Positions 23,892 to 31,502 of a DNA stretch of 43,157 nucleotides are shown here, piece after piece. The DNA is taken from assembly GCA_030038215.1 (NCBI GenBank), contig JASHPI010000125.1:1-43157 (forward strand). Reading direction: 5' to 3'. The stretch comes from Vulcanimicrobiota bacterium (lineage in GTDB: Bacteria; Vulcanimicrobiota; Vulcanimicrobiia; Vulcanimicrobiales; Vulcanimicrobiaceae). Under the pieces are notes generated by a model, which was not told the DNA's origin, searched no databases, and was given only the letters and a program-made list of their open reading frames with translations. The number at the start of each line of letters is the position of its first letter. Within the stretch, counting starts at the first letter, position 1. The position numbers were made by a program, and so were the translations under genes.

Positions 23892-24673
23892 GGCGCCGGC
23901 GACGGACTCGCCAATGGACTCGGCGATGGACTCGGTGCGCCCGGTGCGGGCGAAGCGGCTAAGCGAGGATCCGGCGCTTCGGTCGGGAAGGCGAAGTCGC
24001 TGAACGTGAGCTCGGCGATCGATTTGAAGCTTCCGATAAACGTATGCTGGGTGGCGCTGAACGTCGCATGGACCAGGACCCAGTGGTCCTGGATGACTTG
24101 ATAATCGAAGGTAATCGTCTCGTCGTCGCCGCCCGTCGCCCGCATCTCGATGTGGGAGGGAAGCCGGCTCTGCGGGTCCTCGACGATCTCCGACGGGTAG
24201 AGCTTCCCCGAGGCCATGCGCGCCGTTGGCTCGATTAGCAGGTGCAATGCGTCCTCCGTCGAGTCGGGAGCGTAGCGCGCCGCCCAATAACTGCTGTAGG
24301 GAACGACCACGTCCACGTTTGGTTCGGGCGCCGGGGTCGTAAAGACGTACGGCCGTCCCTGCTGCACGGTGATGTCAATCTTTTTGGGATTGGCGAAGTA
24401 GCGGTACCCAAACGCCGACAGCGGGTCGAAGTAAGCGACGACCGGGAAGGCCTGACCGGTCCGCACGGCGCCCTGTGGCAGATCCTGCATCACCGCGAAG
24501 TTGTCGGCGACGCGTACCGCGACGGAACGGTTGATATTCTCCGAGCGGCCCATTGACGGAACGCTGATATGCGTGTGCTCGGTGTAGGTCATGTAGACCG
24601 GCGCGTTGTTCGTGAAGAATGCGGTCGTGCGGTTGACCAGGATCGCAAACGCCAGGTCGGCGGTCATCATCAT
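23888..24673 (-). CDS. Hypothetical protein with Pro/Ser-rich tail
   Basis: A 261-residue protein of unrecognised family. The body is mostly beta-strand-like (VYMTYTEHTHISV, VAVRVADNFAV, ITFDYQVIQDHWVLVHATFSA), with an HLLIEPTARMASGKLYPSEIV segment, and ends in a tail of SPSP repeats. There is no clear signal peptide; the start is uncertain among three consecutive ATG codons at 24667-24673, and an upstream ATG at 24766 would overlap the divergent M20 gene. The tail comes from a 12-bp DNA repeat (GGACTC units, 23898-23938). It converges on the RND operon with overlapping stops. Export is likely for such a tail, but not shown. Confidence 0.6.
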   Translation of the reverse strand: MMMTADLAFAILVNRTTAFFTNNAPVYMTYTEHTHISVPSMGRSENINRSVAVRVADNFAVMQDLPQGAVRTGQAFPVVAYFDPLSAFGYRYFANPKKIDITVQQGRPYVFTTPAPEPNVDVVVPYSSYWAARYAPDSTEDALHLLIEPTARMASGKLYPSEIVEDPQSRLPSHIEMRATGGDDETITFDYQVIQDHWVLVHATFSATQHTFIGSFKSIAELTFSDFAFPTEAPDPRLAASPAPGAPSPSPSPLASPSPAP

Positions 24674-24732
24674 CGTGGCGCCATCGCTTCGCCGGAGGGA
24701 AGAGAAGTACCGGTCCGTTAACTTCGCTTGCA

Positions 24733-25908
24733 ATGACGGTCGAAGTAGACGAAGCATTGGCTGCACGGGTCATCGGGCTGCGGCGCGCGATTCATCGCCG
24801 CCCCGAGCTCGGCTTTGAGGAGCACGAGACGGCAGCCCTCGTCGAACGCGAGCTGGACGAACTGCAAATCGAGCATCGCCGCCTGGCCCGGACCGGTGTC
24901 GCCGGCATCGTGCGGGGCGGGAATCCTGGACGCGTCTGTGCCTTGCGCGCCGACATGGACGCCCTGCCGATCGGCGAGCGCACCGGGCTGCCCTTCGCCT
25001 CTGAGATCGAAGGCAAGATGCACGCTTGCGGGCACGATGCGCACACGGCGATGCTCCTCGGCGCGGCGCATGTGTTGGCGGCGATGCGTCCGCAGCTCGC
25101 CGGCACCGTCGTCTTGATCTTTCAGCCGGCTGAAGAAGGACCAGGCGGCGCGCAACCGATGATCGATGAAGGCGTCCTCGAGACGCCGAAAGTCGAAGCG
25201 ATTGCCATGCTGCACGTCGATCCTCGACTCGACGTCGGAACCGTCGGGATCACGCCCGGTCCCGTCAACGCGTCGACCGACGAGTTCTACCTAACGGTAC
25301 GCGGAAAGGGCGGGCACGGCGGGTATCCGCATACGGCCGTAGATGCGATCCCCGCCTCAGCCGCGATCGTGCTTGCGCTGCAGAACATTGCGGCGCGCGA
25401 AACCGATCCGCTCGAAAGCGTGGTGGTCACCGTCGGGACGATTCGCGGGGGATACCGCAACAATGTCATCGCCGACGAGGTCGATCTGAGCGGCACGCTG
25501 CGCGCTCACGATCTCAACATTCGCGATGCAGTCGAGCGACGGCTGCGCCGCATCGTCGACGGGATAGCAAGCGCGTACAACGTGCAGACCGAACTTCAGA
25601 TCGTGCACGGCTATCCGCCGGTCGTTAACGATCCGCAACTTGCAGAACGCTTTGCAGAGTATCTCCGCGGGCATAGCCGCATAGCGGTTGCCAGGCCGGC
25701 TCCAACCATGGGCGGCGAAGACTTTGCTTATTTTGCGCAGCGCATCCCCGGCGTGCACGCGCGCTTGGGCGTGCGCAGCGAAACGGCCGGAGCGATCCAC
25801 CCAGGACACAGCGCGCACTTTCGCATCGACGAAGCGGCGTTGCGCGTCGGCGTCGAAACGCTCGTGCTCTTTGCGACGGGCGTGGGGAGCGGTGAAATCA
25901 GTTTATAA
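24733..25908 (+). CDS. M20D-family amidohydrolase (hippurate hydrolase/N-acyl amino acid deacylase-like)
   Basis: A 391-residue metal-dependent amidohydrolase. Metal-site motifs are HACGHDAHTAMLLGAA (H97 to H104), FQPAEEGPGGA with the catalytic Glu pair, and a final GGEDFAYFAQ with Glu. The dimerisation domain is marked by GKGGHGGYPH. Members cleave N-acyl or N-acetyl amino acids, hippurate or IAA-amino-acid conjugates; the substrate cannot be decided here. It is transcribed alone, divergent from the unknown gene at 23888-24673, with no obvious ribosome-binding site before the ATG. Cytoplasmic. Confidence 0.92.
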   Translation: MTVEVDEALAARVIGLRRAIHRRPELGFEEHETAALVERELDELQIEHRRLARTGVAGIVRGGNPGRVCALRADMDALPIGERTGLPFASEIEGKMHACGHDAHTAMLLGAAHVLAAMRPQLAGTVVLIFQPAEEGPGGAQPMIDEGVLETPKVEAIAMLHVDPRLDVGTVGITPGPVNASTDEFYLTVRGKGGHGGYPHTAVDAIPASAAIVLALQNIAARETDPLESVVVTVGTIRGGYRNNVIADEVDLSGTLRAHDLNIRDAVERRLRRIVDGIASAYNVQTELQIVHGYPPVVNDPQLAERFAEYLRGHSRIAVARPAPTMGGEDFAYFAQRIPGVHARLGVRSETAGAIHPGHSAHFRIDEAALRVGVETLVLFATGVGSGEISL

Positions 25909-25911
25909 CCG

Positions 25912-25950
25912 TCCACAACATGTTGTGGATACATCTGCAGAGGATACAAT
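25912..25950 (+). promoter_or_regulatory. Promoter with 18-bp palindromic operator for SRPBCC gene
   Basis: TCCACAACATGTTGTGGA (25912-25929) is a perfect palindrome. TTGTGG inside it (25923-25928) can serve as -35, with TACAAT (25945-25950) as -10 and a 16-base spacer. The start would be near 25957, 23 bases before the ATG. A dimeric regulator binding here would block or modulate RNA polymerase. Confidence 0.55.
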
Positions 25951-25979
25951 AGGTCGAGCCGTAGAATAAGAAATTAACT

Positions 25980-26480
25980 ATGGCGGTCGTGACCGACGCC
26001 TTCACCCAGCCCGGGCTGAATTCGCACGGTGCAAGCCTCGATGTCAATTGCTCCGCGGAGGATGCATTCAGGCTGCTTTGCGCGGTTGAAAAGTGGCCGG
26101 TCTGGCTCTCGTTCCTGCACAGTTCGCGTCGCGCGGCGTCGGAGCCGCTGACGCTCGGGAGCGAGGTCATCGTGCGCTCCTGGCTGCCGGGCGACGAAGA
26201 AGAGCTCTATGAAGTCGACGCGTTCATCACCAACTATCATCTCTCGCTCGTCGGAGCTTACTCGCTGCGCCGGCGCCTCGACTTTCGCGTTGAACGACGC
26301 ACTTCGTGCTCGCGCGTTCACGTGCAGCTCTCGTATCCGGCCTACCATGGGCGCATCGGCAGCCTGCTCGATCGCTGGCAGCGCGGACGCCGGCTCGCGA
26401 ACGCCCTCGACGACTCGCTCGTCCACTTTAAGGGCTTAGTCGAATATCGCCGCGACGATGCGATCCTGGCCGACTTCTGA
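25980..26480 (+). CDS. SRPBCC/START-like (polyketide cyclase/dehydrase-type) protein
   Basis: A 166-residue protein with the helix-grip pattern of SRPBCC domains: ASLDVNCSAEDAFRLLCAVEKWPVWLSFLHSSRR at the start (the PxxVWxxLxDxxxW-type opening), then beta strands (ELYEVDAFITNYHLSLVG) and a long C-terminal helix (GRRLANALDDSLVHFKGLVEYR). These domains bind hydrophobic ligands; the enzymatic class is not evident. It has its own promoter with a palindromic operator, so it appears individually regulated. Cytoplasmic, no signal peptide. Confidence 0.75.
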   Translation: MAVVTDAFTQPGLNSHGASLDVNCSAEDAFRLLCAVEKWPVWLSFLHSSRRAASEPLTLGSEVIVRSWLPGDEEELYEVDAFITNYHLSLVGAYSLRRRLDFRVERRTSCSRVHVQLSYPAYHGRIGSLLDRWQRGRRLANALDDSLVHFKGLVEYRRDDAILADF

Positions 26481-26504
26481 CAAGCGGTCGCCCGCGGGCG
26501 GAAG

Positions 26505-26531
26505 CTAGCAGTCATTGACCGAGAGTGCTAG
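26505..26531 (+). promoter_or_regulatory. CIRCE-like operator (HrcA site)
   Basis: Left arm CTAGCAGTC (26505-26513), 9-base spacer, right arm GAGTGCTAG (26523-26531). The CIRCE consensus is TTAGCACTC-N9-GAGTGCTAA, so the arms match 7/9 and 8/9 with exact spacing. The -35 hexamer lies in the spacer, the classical repressor position. HrcA control is inferred; no hrcA is in the window. Confidence 0.7.
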
Positions 26532-26543
26532 CTAAGCTATACT
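26515..26543 (+). promoter_or_regulatory. Sigma-70 promoter of fmdB-like gene
   Basis: TTGACC (26515-26520), 17-base spacer, TATACT (26538-26543). The predicted start is 26550-26551, which is the A of the ATG, so the mRNA would be leaderless. Confidence 0.7.
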
Positions 26544-26550
26544 CCTAGCC

Positions 26551-26847
26551 ATGCCGCTCTATGACTACAGCTGCACGAAGTGCGGCCACACCGTGGAAGT
26601 GCGCCACGGCTTCGACGAGGGCTATGATGGGCCGTGTCCTCAATGCGGTGCGCCGCTACGGCGCGTCTTCAGCGCCGCACCGGTCCTCTTCAAAGGGTCG
26701 GGCTTTTACGTAACCGATTCACGTGCCTTGCGCAGCAACACGAAGGTCGAGCCGGCAAAAACCGAAGGTGATTCAAAAGCAGCACCTGCCAAGGAATCCA
26801 CGAGCGACTCGAAGCCCGCTTCTAAAGCCTCGGATTCGGCTGCCTAG
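26551..26847 (+). CDS. FmdB-family zinc-ribbon protein
   Basis: A 98-residue protein with an N-terminal zinc ribbon: MPLYDYSCTKCG (C8, C11) and CPQCG (C29, C32), followed by the family end LFKGSGFYVTDSR. The rest (residues about 62-98) is a low-complexity Lys/Ser/Ala-rich tail. FmdB proteins are named after a regulator of formamidase, but their real role is open; a nucleic-acid or protein-binding function is inferred from the ribbon. A CIRCE-like element at the promoter suggests heat-shock control. The stop interlocks with the stop of convergent aroA (CTAG). Confidence 0.88.
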   Translation: MPLYDYSCTKCGHTVEVRHGFDEGYDGPCPQCGAPLRRVFSAAPVLFKGSGFYVTDSRALRSNTKVEPAKTEGDSKAAPAKESTSDSKPASKASDSAA

Positions 26848-28136
26848 ACGCGCTCGCTCTGCAGCGCCTCGAGCGCCTGAGCGAATCCCGGAAAACTGAC
26901 ATCCACGCTCTGCATGCTGTCGATCGCCAGCGGTCCGGCGGAACACCCCAACACCGCCGCTGCCATCGCGATACGATGGTCCTCATCGGTCGCCACGATC
27001 TCTTGCGCCCGAGACGGCCTCCCGCCGCGAATCGTCAAGCCGGCAGGCTGCACTTCAGTCTCGATCGAAACGGCTTGAAGCAGCCGCTCGATCGCGGCAA
27101 TGCGGTCGGATTCCTTGGTGCGCAGTTCGCCTACGCCCGCGATCGCGGTCGACCCATCGGCAAAGGCCGCGGCGATGGCAATCAGCGGAATCTCGTCGAT
27201 CGCCCGCAAAGCGAGCTCGGGGCCCACGGCGGTGGCATGTAACGGTGCGTATGCCACCCGAATGTCGGCGACCGGCTCGCCGGAAACGGTTCGTTCGTTG
27301 CGCAATTCGATGTGCGCCCCCATCTCCCTGAGGACGTCGAGCAGCCCCGTGCGGGTAGGATTGACGCCGGTCTTGCGGATCAATATCGAGCTGCGCGGCG
27401 TGACCGCGGCGGCGGTGATAAAGAAGGCCGCTGCCGAGAAGTCCCCCGCCACCTCGACGCTCGACTCGCGCCTTCGCAGGGCGTCGCCGGGCGCGAGGTC
27501 GATTGAGCGTCCGTCCCAATCGACGGGAAGCCCGAGGTACGCTAAGAGCCGCTCGGTGTGGTCGCGCGAGCCGCGATCCCCTTCGACGCGTACGCCCACC
27601 CCTGCAAAGAGGCCGGCAAAGAGCAGCGCTGATTTGACCTGCGCCGAGGGCGCGAGCAAGATGAAGCGACGCGTTTGAATCTCGGGAGTCCCACGGTACT
27701 TCACAGGCAGGCGGCCGTCGGTCGTTTCAATCTGCGCGCCAAACGCGCGCAGCTGTGCGGCAACCGGTTCCATGGGACGCCGGCGCAGCGAGCTGTCTCC
27801 ATCGAAGTTCGCGCGCACGCCGGCTCCGGCGCAGGCCCCGAGCAGCATCCGCGCCGTGGAGCCCGAATTCATGCAGTCCAGGACGCCGCCAGGCTCTCGC
27901 AGCGCGCCGCCACGGACGGTCGTTTCCCCGCCCTCGACTTCGATCCGGATGCCGAGCGCGACCAACGCCTCCCGCGTGGCGCGGACGTCGCGCCCCGGAT
28001 TCAGATTGGCGATGCGCAGCTGTGCGCGGCCGAACGCCCCCGCGATCAGGGCGCGGTGCGAAATCGACTTGTCACCGGGAACGTCGAGCTCACCGCATAG
28101 CGGTCCGGGATGGAAGGTGATGCCATCGCCCTTCAT
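26844..28136 (-). CDS. aroA: 3-phosphoshikimate 1-carboxyvinyltransferase (EPSP synthase)
   Basis: A 430-residue enzyme of the shikimate pathway that joins PEP and shikimate-3-phosphate. Visible motifs are GDKSISHRALI near the N-terminus, NSGSTARMLLGACAG (phosphate/PEP binding), GDFSAAAFFITAA and a DEIPLIAIAAAFADG segment with the catalytic Asp. LRTKESDRIAAI and TDEDHRIAMAAAVLG at the end are also typical. Length is normal. I favour ATG at 28136 (weak AAGAG upstream); ATG at 28172 would add 12 residues and overlap the predicted HU promoter. Cytoplasmic, monocistronic, convergent with fmdB. Confidence 0.95.
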   Translation of the reverse strand: MKGDGITFHPGPLCGELDVPGDKSISHRALIAGAFGRAQLRIANLNPGRDVRATREALVALGIRIEVEGGETTVRGGALREPGGVLDCMNSGSTARMLLGACAGAGVRANFDGDSSLRRRPMEPVAAQLRAFGAQIETTDGRLPVKYRGTPEIQTRRFILLAPSAQVKSALLFAGLFAGVGVRVEGDRGSRDHTERLLAYLGLPVDWDGRSIDLAPGDALRRRESSVEVAGDFSAAAFFITAAAVTPRSSILIRKTGVNPTRTGLLDVLREMGAHIELRNERTVSGEPVADIRVAYAPLHATAVGPELALRAIDEIPLIAIAAAFADGSTAIAGVGELRTKESDRIAAIERLLQAVSIETEVQPAGLTIRGGRPSRAQEIVATDEDHRIAMAAAVLGCSAGPLAIDSMQSVDVSFPGFAQALEALQSERV

Positions 28137-28143
28137 AGGACTC

Positions 28144-28172
28144 TTGCTTATCGACAAGGAGTCCATCATCAT
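28144..28172 (+). promoter_or_regulatory. Possible promoter of HU gene
   Basis: TTGCTT (28144-28149), 17-base spacer, CATCAT (28167-28172). The start would be near 28179, right before the hairpin at 28181. The -10 is only 4/6 to consensus, so this is tentative. Confidence 0.35.
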
Positions 28173-28180
28173 TTCGTAGG

Positions 28181-28225
28181 AAGCAGCGCGCGAAGCGATA
28201 TCGCATACCTTGGCGCTGCTTTTTT
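28181..28225 (+). terminator. Attenuator-like hairpin in HU leader
   Basis: AAGCAGCGC (28181-28189) pairs perfectly with GCGCTGCTT (28213-28221), followed by a T5 tract (28221-28225). The 23-base loop contains GCGATATCGC, itself a palindrome. No plus-strand gene lies nearby upstream to need a terminator, so it more likely acts in the HU leader as attenuator or stabiliser. Confidence 0.45.
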
Positions 28226-28241
28226 CACATGAAAGGAACCG

Positions 28242-28622
28242 ATGAACAAAGTAGATTTAGTGCGCCTGGCGGTCGATCGGGTCGAAGGGCTCACTCGCAA
28301 GGATGCCGTGATCTTGGTCGACGGCCTCTTCGAAGACATTCAGGCAGCGGTCACGGCAGGTGAGGCGGTCAAGATCCCTGGCTTCGGTCAGTTCAAGGTT
28401 CGAGACCGTGCCGCACGCATGGCTCGCAATCCCGCAACCGGCGAGCAAGTAAAAGTGCCGGCCAAGCGCGTCTTTAAGTTTCTGCCGGCAAAAGCACTCA
28501 AAGAAGCAGTCATGTCAAAGCGCGGCTCTCGCGCCGGCGCGGCTCGGAAAGCGAAGAAGGCTGCTGCAAGACCCGCTGCACGAAAGGCGGCGGCAAAGAA
28601 GGCCGGCCGCAAGAAGCGCTAA
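28242..28622 (+). CDS. HU-family DNA-binding protein with basic C-terminal tail
   Basis: A 126-residue protein. Residues 1-90 are a complete HU/IHF domain: MNKVDLVRLAVDRVEGLTRKD, then IPGFGQFKVRDRAARMARNPATGE, where the arm and its proline bend intercalate into DNA. Residues about 91-126 are a Lys/Ala/Arg-rich tail with AAKKA-type repeats, like the histone H1-like tails of actinobacterial HupB. HU compacts the nucleoid; the tail would add non-specific DNA or RNA binding. AAAGGAA upstream is a good ribosome-binding site. The leader carries a strong hairpin with T-tract. Confidence 0.93.
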   Translation: MNKVDLVRLAVDRVEGLTRKDAVILVDGLFEDIQAAVTAGEAVKIPGFGQFKVRDRAARMARNPATGEQVKVPAKRVFKFLPAKALKEAVMSKRGSRAGAARKAKKAAARPAARKAAAKKAGRKKR

Positions 28623-28668
28623 CTAGATCGACGGTCCTTTAACGCGTCTTCTCGGGAGCTTGTGTACG

Positions 28669-30258
28669 ATGCGTAGCTTTTGCTCGTCGTTGGTATTCGC
28701 TTTGCTCGTCACAGGATGCACTGCGGGCGGCGGAGCCCCGTCGAGTGCAGGCGCGCCGGCCGGGTCTGCGCCGTCACTCGCCGGCGGCGCGCACGCGACG
28801 CTCTTTCACTACATGCGTACGCCGCCGTTCGCGCCGCCGCGACACCATATGGTTACGGCTCGCGAGCGCGCGCGCGCGCTAGCCGCCGGGTGGCAAGAAC
28901 TCGCTGCATCTCCGCCGTTCGCCGAGGGCGCCGGCACCGAGCTGCTCCTGACCGACGGGACGATCTTGGTAGAGGACGTTTGCACCACGAACTGGTTCCG
29001 GTTAACGCCCGACCAAAACGGAAACTACCAGACGGGCACGTGGTCGCAGGCGATTTCGTTGCCTTCGGGTTACGCCCCGTTGTATTTCGCCTCTGCAGTT
29101 CTGCGCGACGGCAAAGTCGTCATCAACGGCGGGGAGTACAACTTCTGCGTCACGACCGAGTCGAACCAAGGCGCGATTTTCGACCCGGTCGCAAACACGT
29201 GGAAATCCGTGCCGCCGCCGAGCGGCTGGAGCCAGATCGGAGACGGCCAAAGCGTCGTCCTCGCCAACGGAACCTACATGCTCGGGAACTGCTGTACCAA
29301 CGTCCAGGCGCTCTTTCACGAAAAGACGCTGACGTGGACGCAATCGGGTCCCGGGAACGGAAAGGATGACGTCAACAGCGAGGAAGGCTGGACGCTGCTC
29401 CGCAACGGCGAGGTCCTCGTCGTGAACGTCAGCGACCCGCCGTACGCGCAGGTCTACAATCGCAAGGCGAATGAGTGGAAATCGGCCGGCGAGCTCCCCG
29501 TCAACCTCATCACGGGCCTTGAGATCGGCCCGCAGACGTTGCGGCCTAACGATACGGTCTTCGTGGCCGGTGCAACTGGAGCTACCGCCATTCTTAACGC
29601 GAAAACCGGTGTCTGGACGCAGGGCCCGACATTTCCGGTCGTCAGCGACCAGCAGCTGGATGTCGCGGACGGCCCATCGGCGTTGCTGGTTGACGGGACC
29701 GTCATGATTCCGGCCAGCCCAGGTCTTTACAACGCGCCGGCAACCTTTTTTCTCTTCAACGGAAAGAAGTTGAAGACGATAGCCGGGCCGCCTAACGCGC
29801 CGAACGACTCGACCTACAACATCCGGCTGCTGCTGTTGCCGACGAGCCAGATTTTAGAAACCGATTACTCGGGCGACGTTGAAATCTACACGTCGCACCG
29901 CCCGCCGCAGCAGCGACTCGCTCCGGAAATCATTTCCGTGCCGGCCACGCTCGCTCCGGGGAGCACGTATACAATCTCCGGCCGACGCTTTAACGGTTTC
30001 TCTCAGGCGAACATGTACGGCGACGATGTTCAGCAGGCGACGAACTTTCCGCTCGTGCGAATTACTAATACTTCGAGCAATCACATTGCCTACGCCCGCA
30101 CGCACGACTTTAGCTATATGGGAGTCGGCTCGCAGGGAGTCGTTTCCGCCAAGTTCGATGTTCCCTCGAGCATCGGCACCGGCTCGAGCAGCCTGGTCGT
30201 CGTCGCGAACGGCATCGCGTCCGCCCCGGTTCAGGTGACGATAAGTAGCGCGCGCTAA
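28669..30258 (+). CDS. Kelch/galactose-oxidase-like propeller lipoprotein
   Basis: A 529-residue lipoprotein: signal peptide with lipobox VTGC (C17), a short disordered linker, then a beta-propeller (residues about 75-410). Its repeats read like Kelch/galactose-oxidase blades: TELLLTDGTILVED, SAVLRDGKVVINGGEYN, QSVVLANGTYMLG, GWTLLRNGEVLVVN, SALLVDGTVMIPA. The C-terminal domain (about 420-529) resembles the Ig-like DUF1929 end of galactose oxidase. I cannot identify the copper ligands, so an enzyme function is open. ATG 28669 is preferred (GGGAG 11 bases upstream). Exported, probably periplasmic or surface. Confidence 0.75.
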   Translation: MRSFCSSLVFALLVTGCTAGGGAPSSAGAPAGSAPSLAGGAHATLFHYMRTPPFAPPRHHMVTARERARALAAGWQELAASPPFAEGAGTELLLTDGTILVEDVCTTNWFRLTPDQNGNYQTGTWSQAISLPSGYAPLYFASAVLRDGKVVINGGEYNFCVTTESNQGAIFDPVANTWKSVPPPSGWSQIGDGQSVVLANGTYMLGNCCTNVQALFHEKTLTWTQSGPGNGKDDVNSEEGWTLLRNGEVLVVNVSDPPYAQVYNRKANEWKSAGELPVNLITGLEIGPQTLRPNDTVFVAGATGATAILNAKTGVWTQGPTFPVVSDQQLDVADGPSALLVDGTVMIPASPGLYNAPATFFLFNGKKLKTIAGPPNAPNDSTYNIRLLLLPTSQILETDYSGDVEIYTSHRPPQQRLAPEIISVPATLAPGSTYTISGRRFNGFSQANMYGDDVQQATNFPLVRITNTSSNHIAYARTHDFSYMGVGSQGVVSAKFDVPSSIGTGSSSLVVVANGIASAPVQVTISSAR

Positions 30259-30318
30259 CGCAGGGATTGGCGGCGTGCAGACCTAAGCAGCGAGCCTGTC
30301 GCGTGCGCGGAGGTAGTC

Positions 30319-31383
30319 ATGCTGCCAAGACGCGTTGTCGCTCGCGCGCTTTGGGTTTCTCTGCTGGCCGGCGGCCTTTGCATCACCGGCGGCCGACTTG
30401 GCGCTGCGCAGACGCCGGCACAGGAGCCCTCCTCGTCAGTCGGGGTCGTCTTCGTGCTCGTCCCTTACGGCGAGCCGGGCACCAAAGATCCGCATGCCGA
30501 TGGCGAGACCCAAGCGCTTGAAGCCGATCTCAAAGCCGCGGGGATCCCGACCTCGATGGTCGCTCCGATCGATCATCTTCGAGCCGTCGCCGGTGCCGTC
30601 GACCTCTGCCGCCAGAACGCGGCCGCGGGTTTGCTGATCGCCGAGGGGCGCTACGAGCAGACCGAGCACACCTCGATGATTCCCATGTTGCCCGTGCAGG
30701 TGTCCAAGTACCCGTCGCACGTCGAGCTCCGGCTCGACGAGATCGACTGCCGGAGCACGGTCGTGTGGTCGGCACATGCGACCGGCGATCAAACCGTCGA
30801 AGGCGCGAACTTTGGCTTCAGTACGGCCGGCAATGTCGGCTCGGCCATCGATAACGGCTTCCGTAACGCAACCGCCGTGGTGGTTGTCGCGCTAACGAAA
30901 GCGCCCGCGCCAAATCCCACGCAAATGCCGACGACGCCGGTACCTGCGCAGCCGGCGGCGCCCAGCGCTTCGGCGTCGAACGTTTACCTGCTCGTGCCGT
31001 TCGAGCAGCCCGACCTCGCCGATCCACGCGCACCCGATATCACGCACTCGCTTGCCGCAAAGTTCCAAGAGCGCCACCTCGCAGCAAAGATCGGGAGCCC
31101 GATCGATCGCCTTACGGCCGTCGCGACCGCGCCTGCTCTCTGCTCGGGCAATGGCGCAACCGCCATCGTCGTTCCGTCGATTCGTCTCGAGCAGGCGAAA
31201 CGCTCGCACGCCGAGCTTCGCTTGGATTTGCTCGACTGCAACGGCCAAGTTGTGAGCAGCGCCGTGTCCGAGGCGGACATCGGAATGGGACTCGTGTACG
31301 GCGGCAAAGCGATGATCAAAGTGGCCGAAGACGCCATGGACCCCGCGCTCGACCAGCTTTTCTCACCGCAACCGAAGCAATAA
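30319..31383 (+). CDS. Secreted protein with two copies of an unknown domain
   Basis: A 354-residue protein with a signal peptide (about residues 1-30, ending GAAQ). Two homologous domains follow, about 40-195 and 220-345: each starts with a V(F/Y)(V/L)LVP(Y/F) strand, then a PIDxLxAVAxAxxLC helix, an Ala-rich turn and an HxELRLDxxDC strand, and ends with VxSA. A Pro/Thr/Ala linker (about 198-220) joins them. The conserved cysteines could form disulfides outside the cytoplasm. No family is recognised. GGAGG 5 bases upstream supports ATG 30319. It may be cotranscribed with the preceding lipoprotein. Confidence 0.75.
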   Translation: MLPRRVVARALWVSLLAGGLCITGGRLGAAQTPAQEPSSSVGVVFVLVPYGEPGTKDPHADGETQALEADLKAAGIPTSMVAPIDHLRAVAGAVDLCRQNAAAGLLIAEGRYEQTEHTSMIPMLPVQVSKYPSHVELRLDEIDCRSTVVWSAHATGDQTVEGANFGFSTAGNVGSAIDNGFRNATAVVVVALTKAPAPNPTQMPTTPVPAQPAAPSASASNVYLLVPFEQPDLADPRAPDITHSLAAKFQERHLAAKIGSPIDRLTAVATAPALCSGNGATAIVVPSIRLEQAKRSHAELRLDLLDCNGQVVSSAVSEADIGMGLVYGGKAMIKVAEDAMDPALDQLFSPQPKQ

Positions 31384-31385
31384 AC

Positions 31386-31417
31386 TGCTCGAGTCGTTAG
31401 GGCGACCGGCTCGAGCA
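31386..31417 (+). other. Inverted repeat after two-domain secreted protein gene
   Basis: TGCTCGAG (31386-31393) pairs with CTCGAGCA (31410-31417); three further inner pairs, one a G-U, extend it to 11 bp. There is no T-tract, but the position 3 bases after the stop suggests a role in transcript end formation or stability. Confidence 0.45.
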
Positions 31418-31502
31418 CGGGCCGAAGTCGACGCCCCGACACGCAGCCCTGTGCGCCGGCCTGCCCCTGGAACTCAACCCACAAAACCCAGCACCGCCGG
31501 CG

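Noticed and set aside
23898..23938. 12-bp GGACTC repeats as possible protein-binding iterons
   Set aside because: They are explained by the SPSP codon repeats of the minus-strand gene tail.
24695..24733. Promoter for the M20 gene using TTAACT as -10
   Set aside because: Only 3/6 match and no -35; the GTTAAC palindrome there is short.
25924..25933. TGTGGATAC resembles a DnaA box
   Set aside because: A single 8/9 match inside a perfect palindrome at a promoter; no cluster of boxes, AT-rich region or origin genes nearby.
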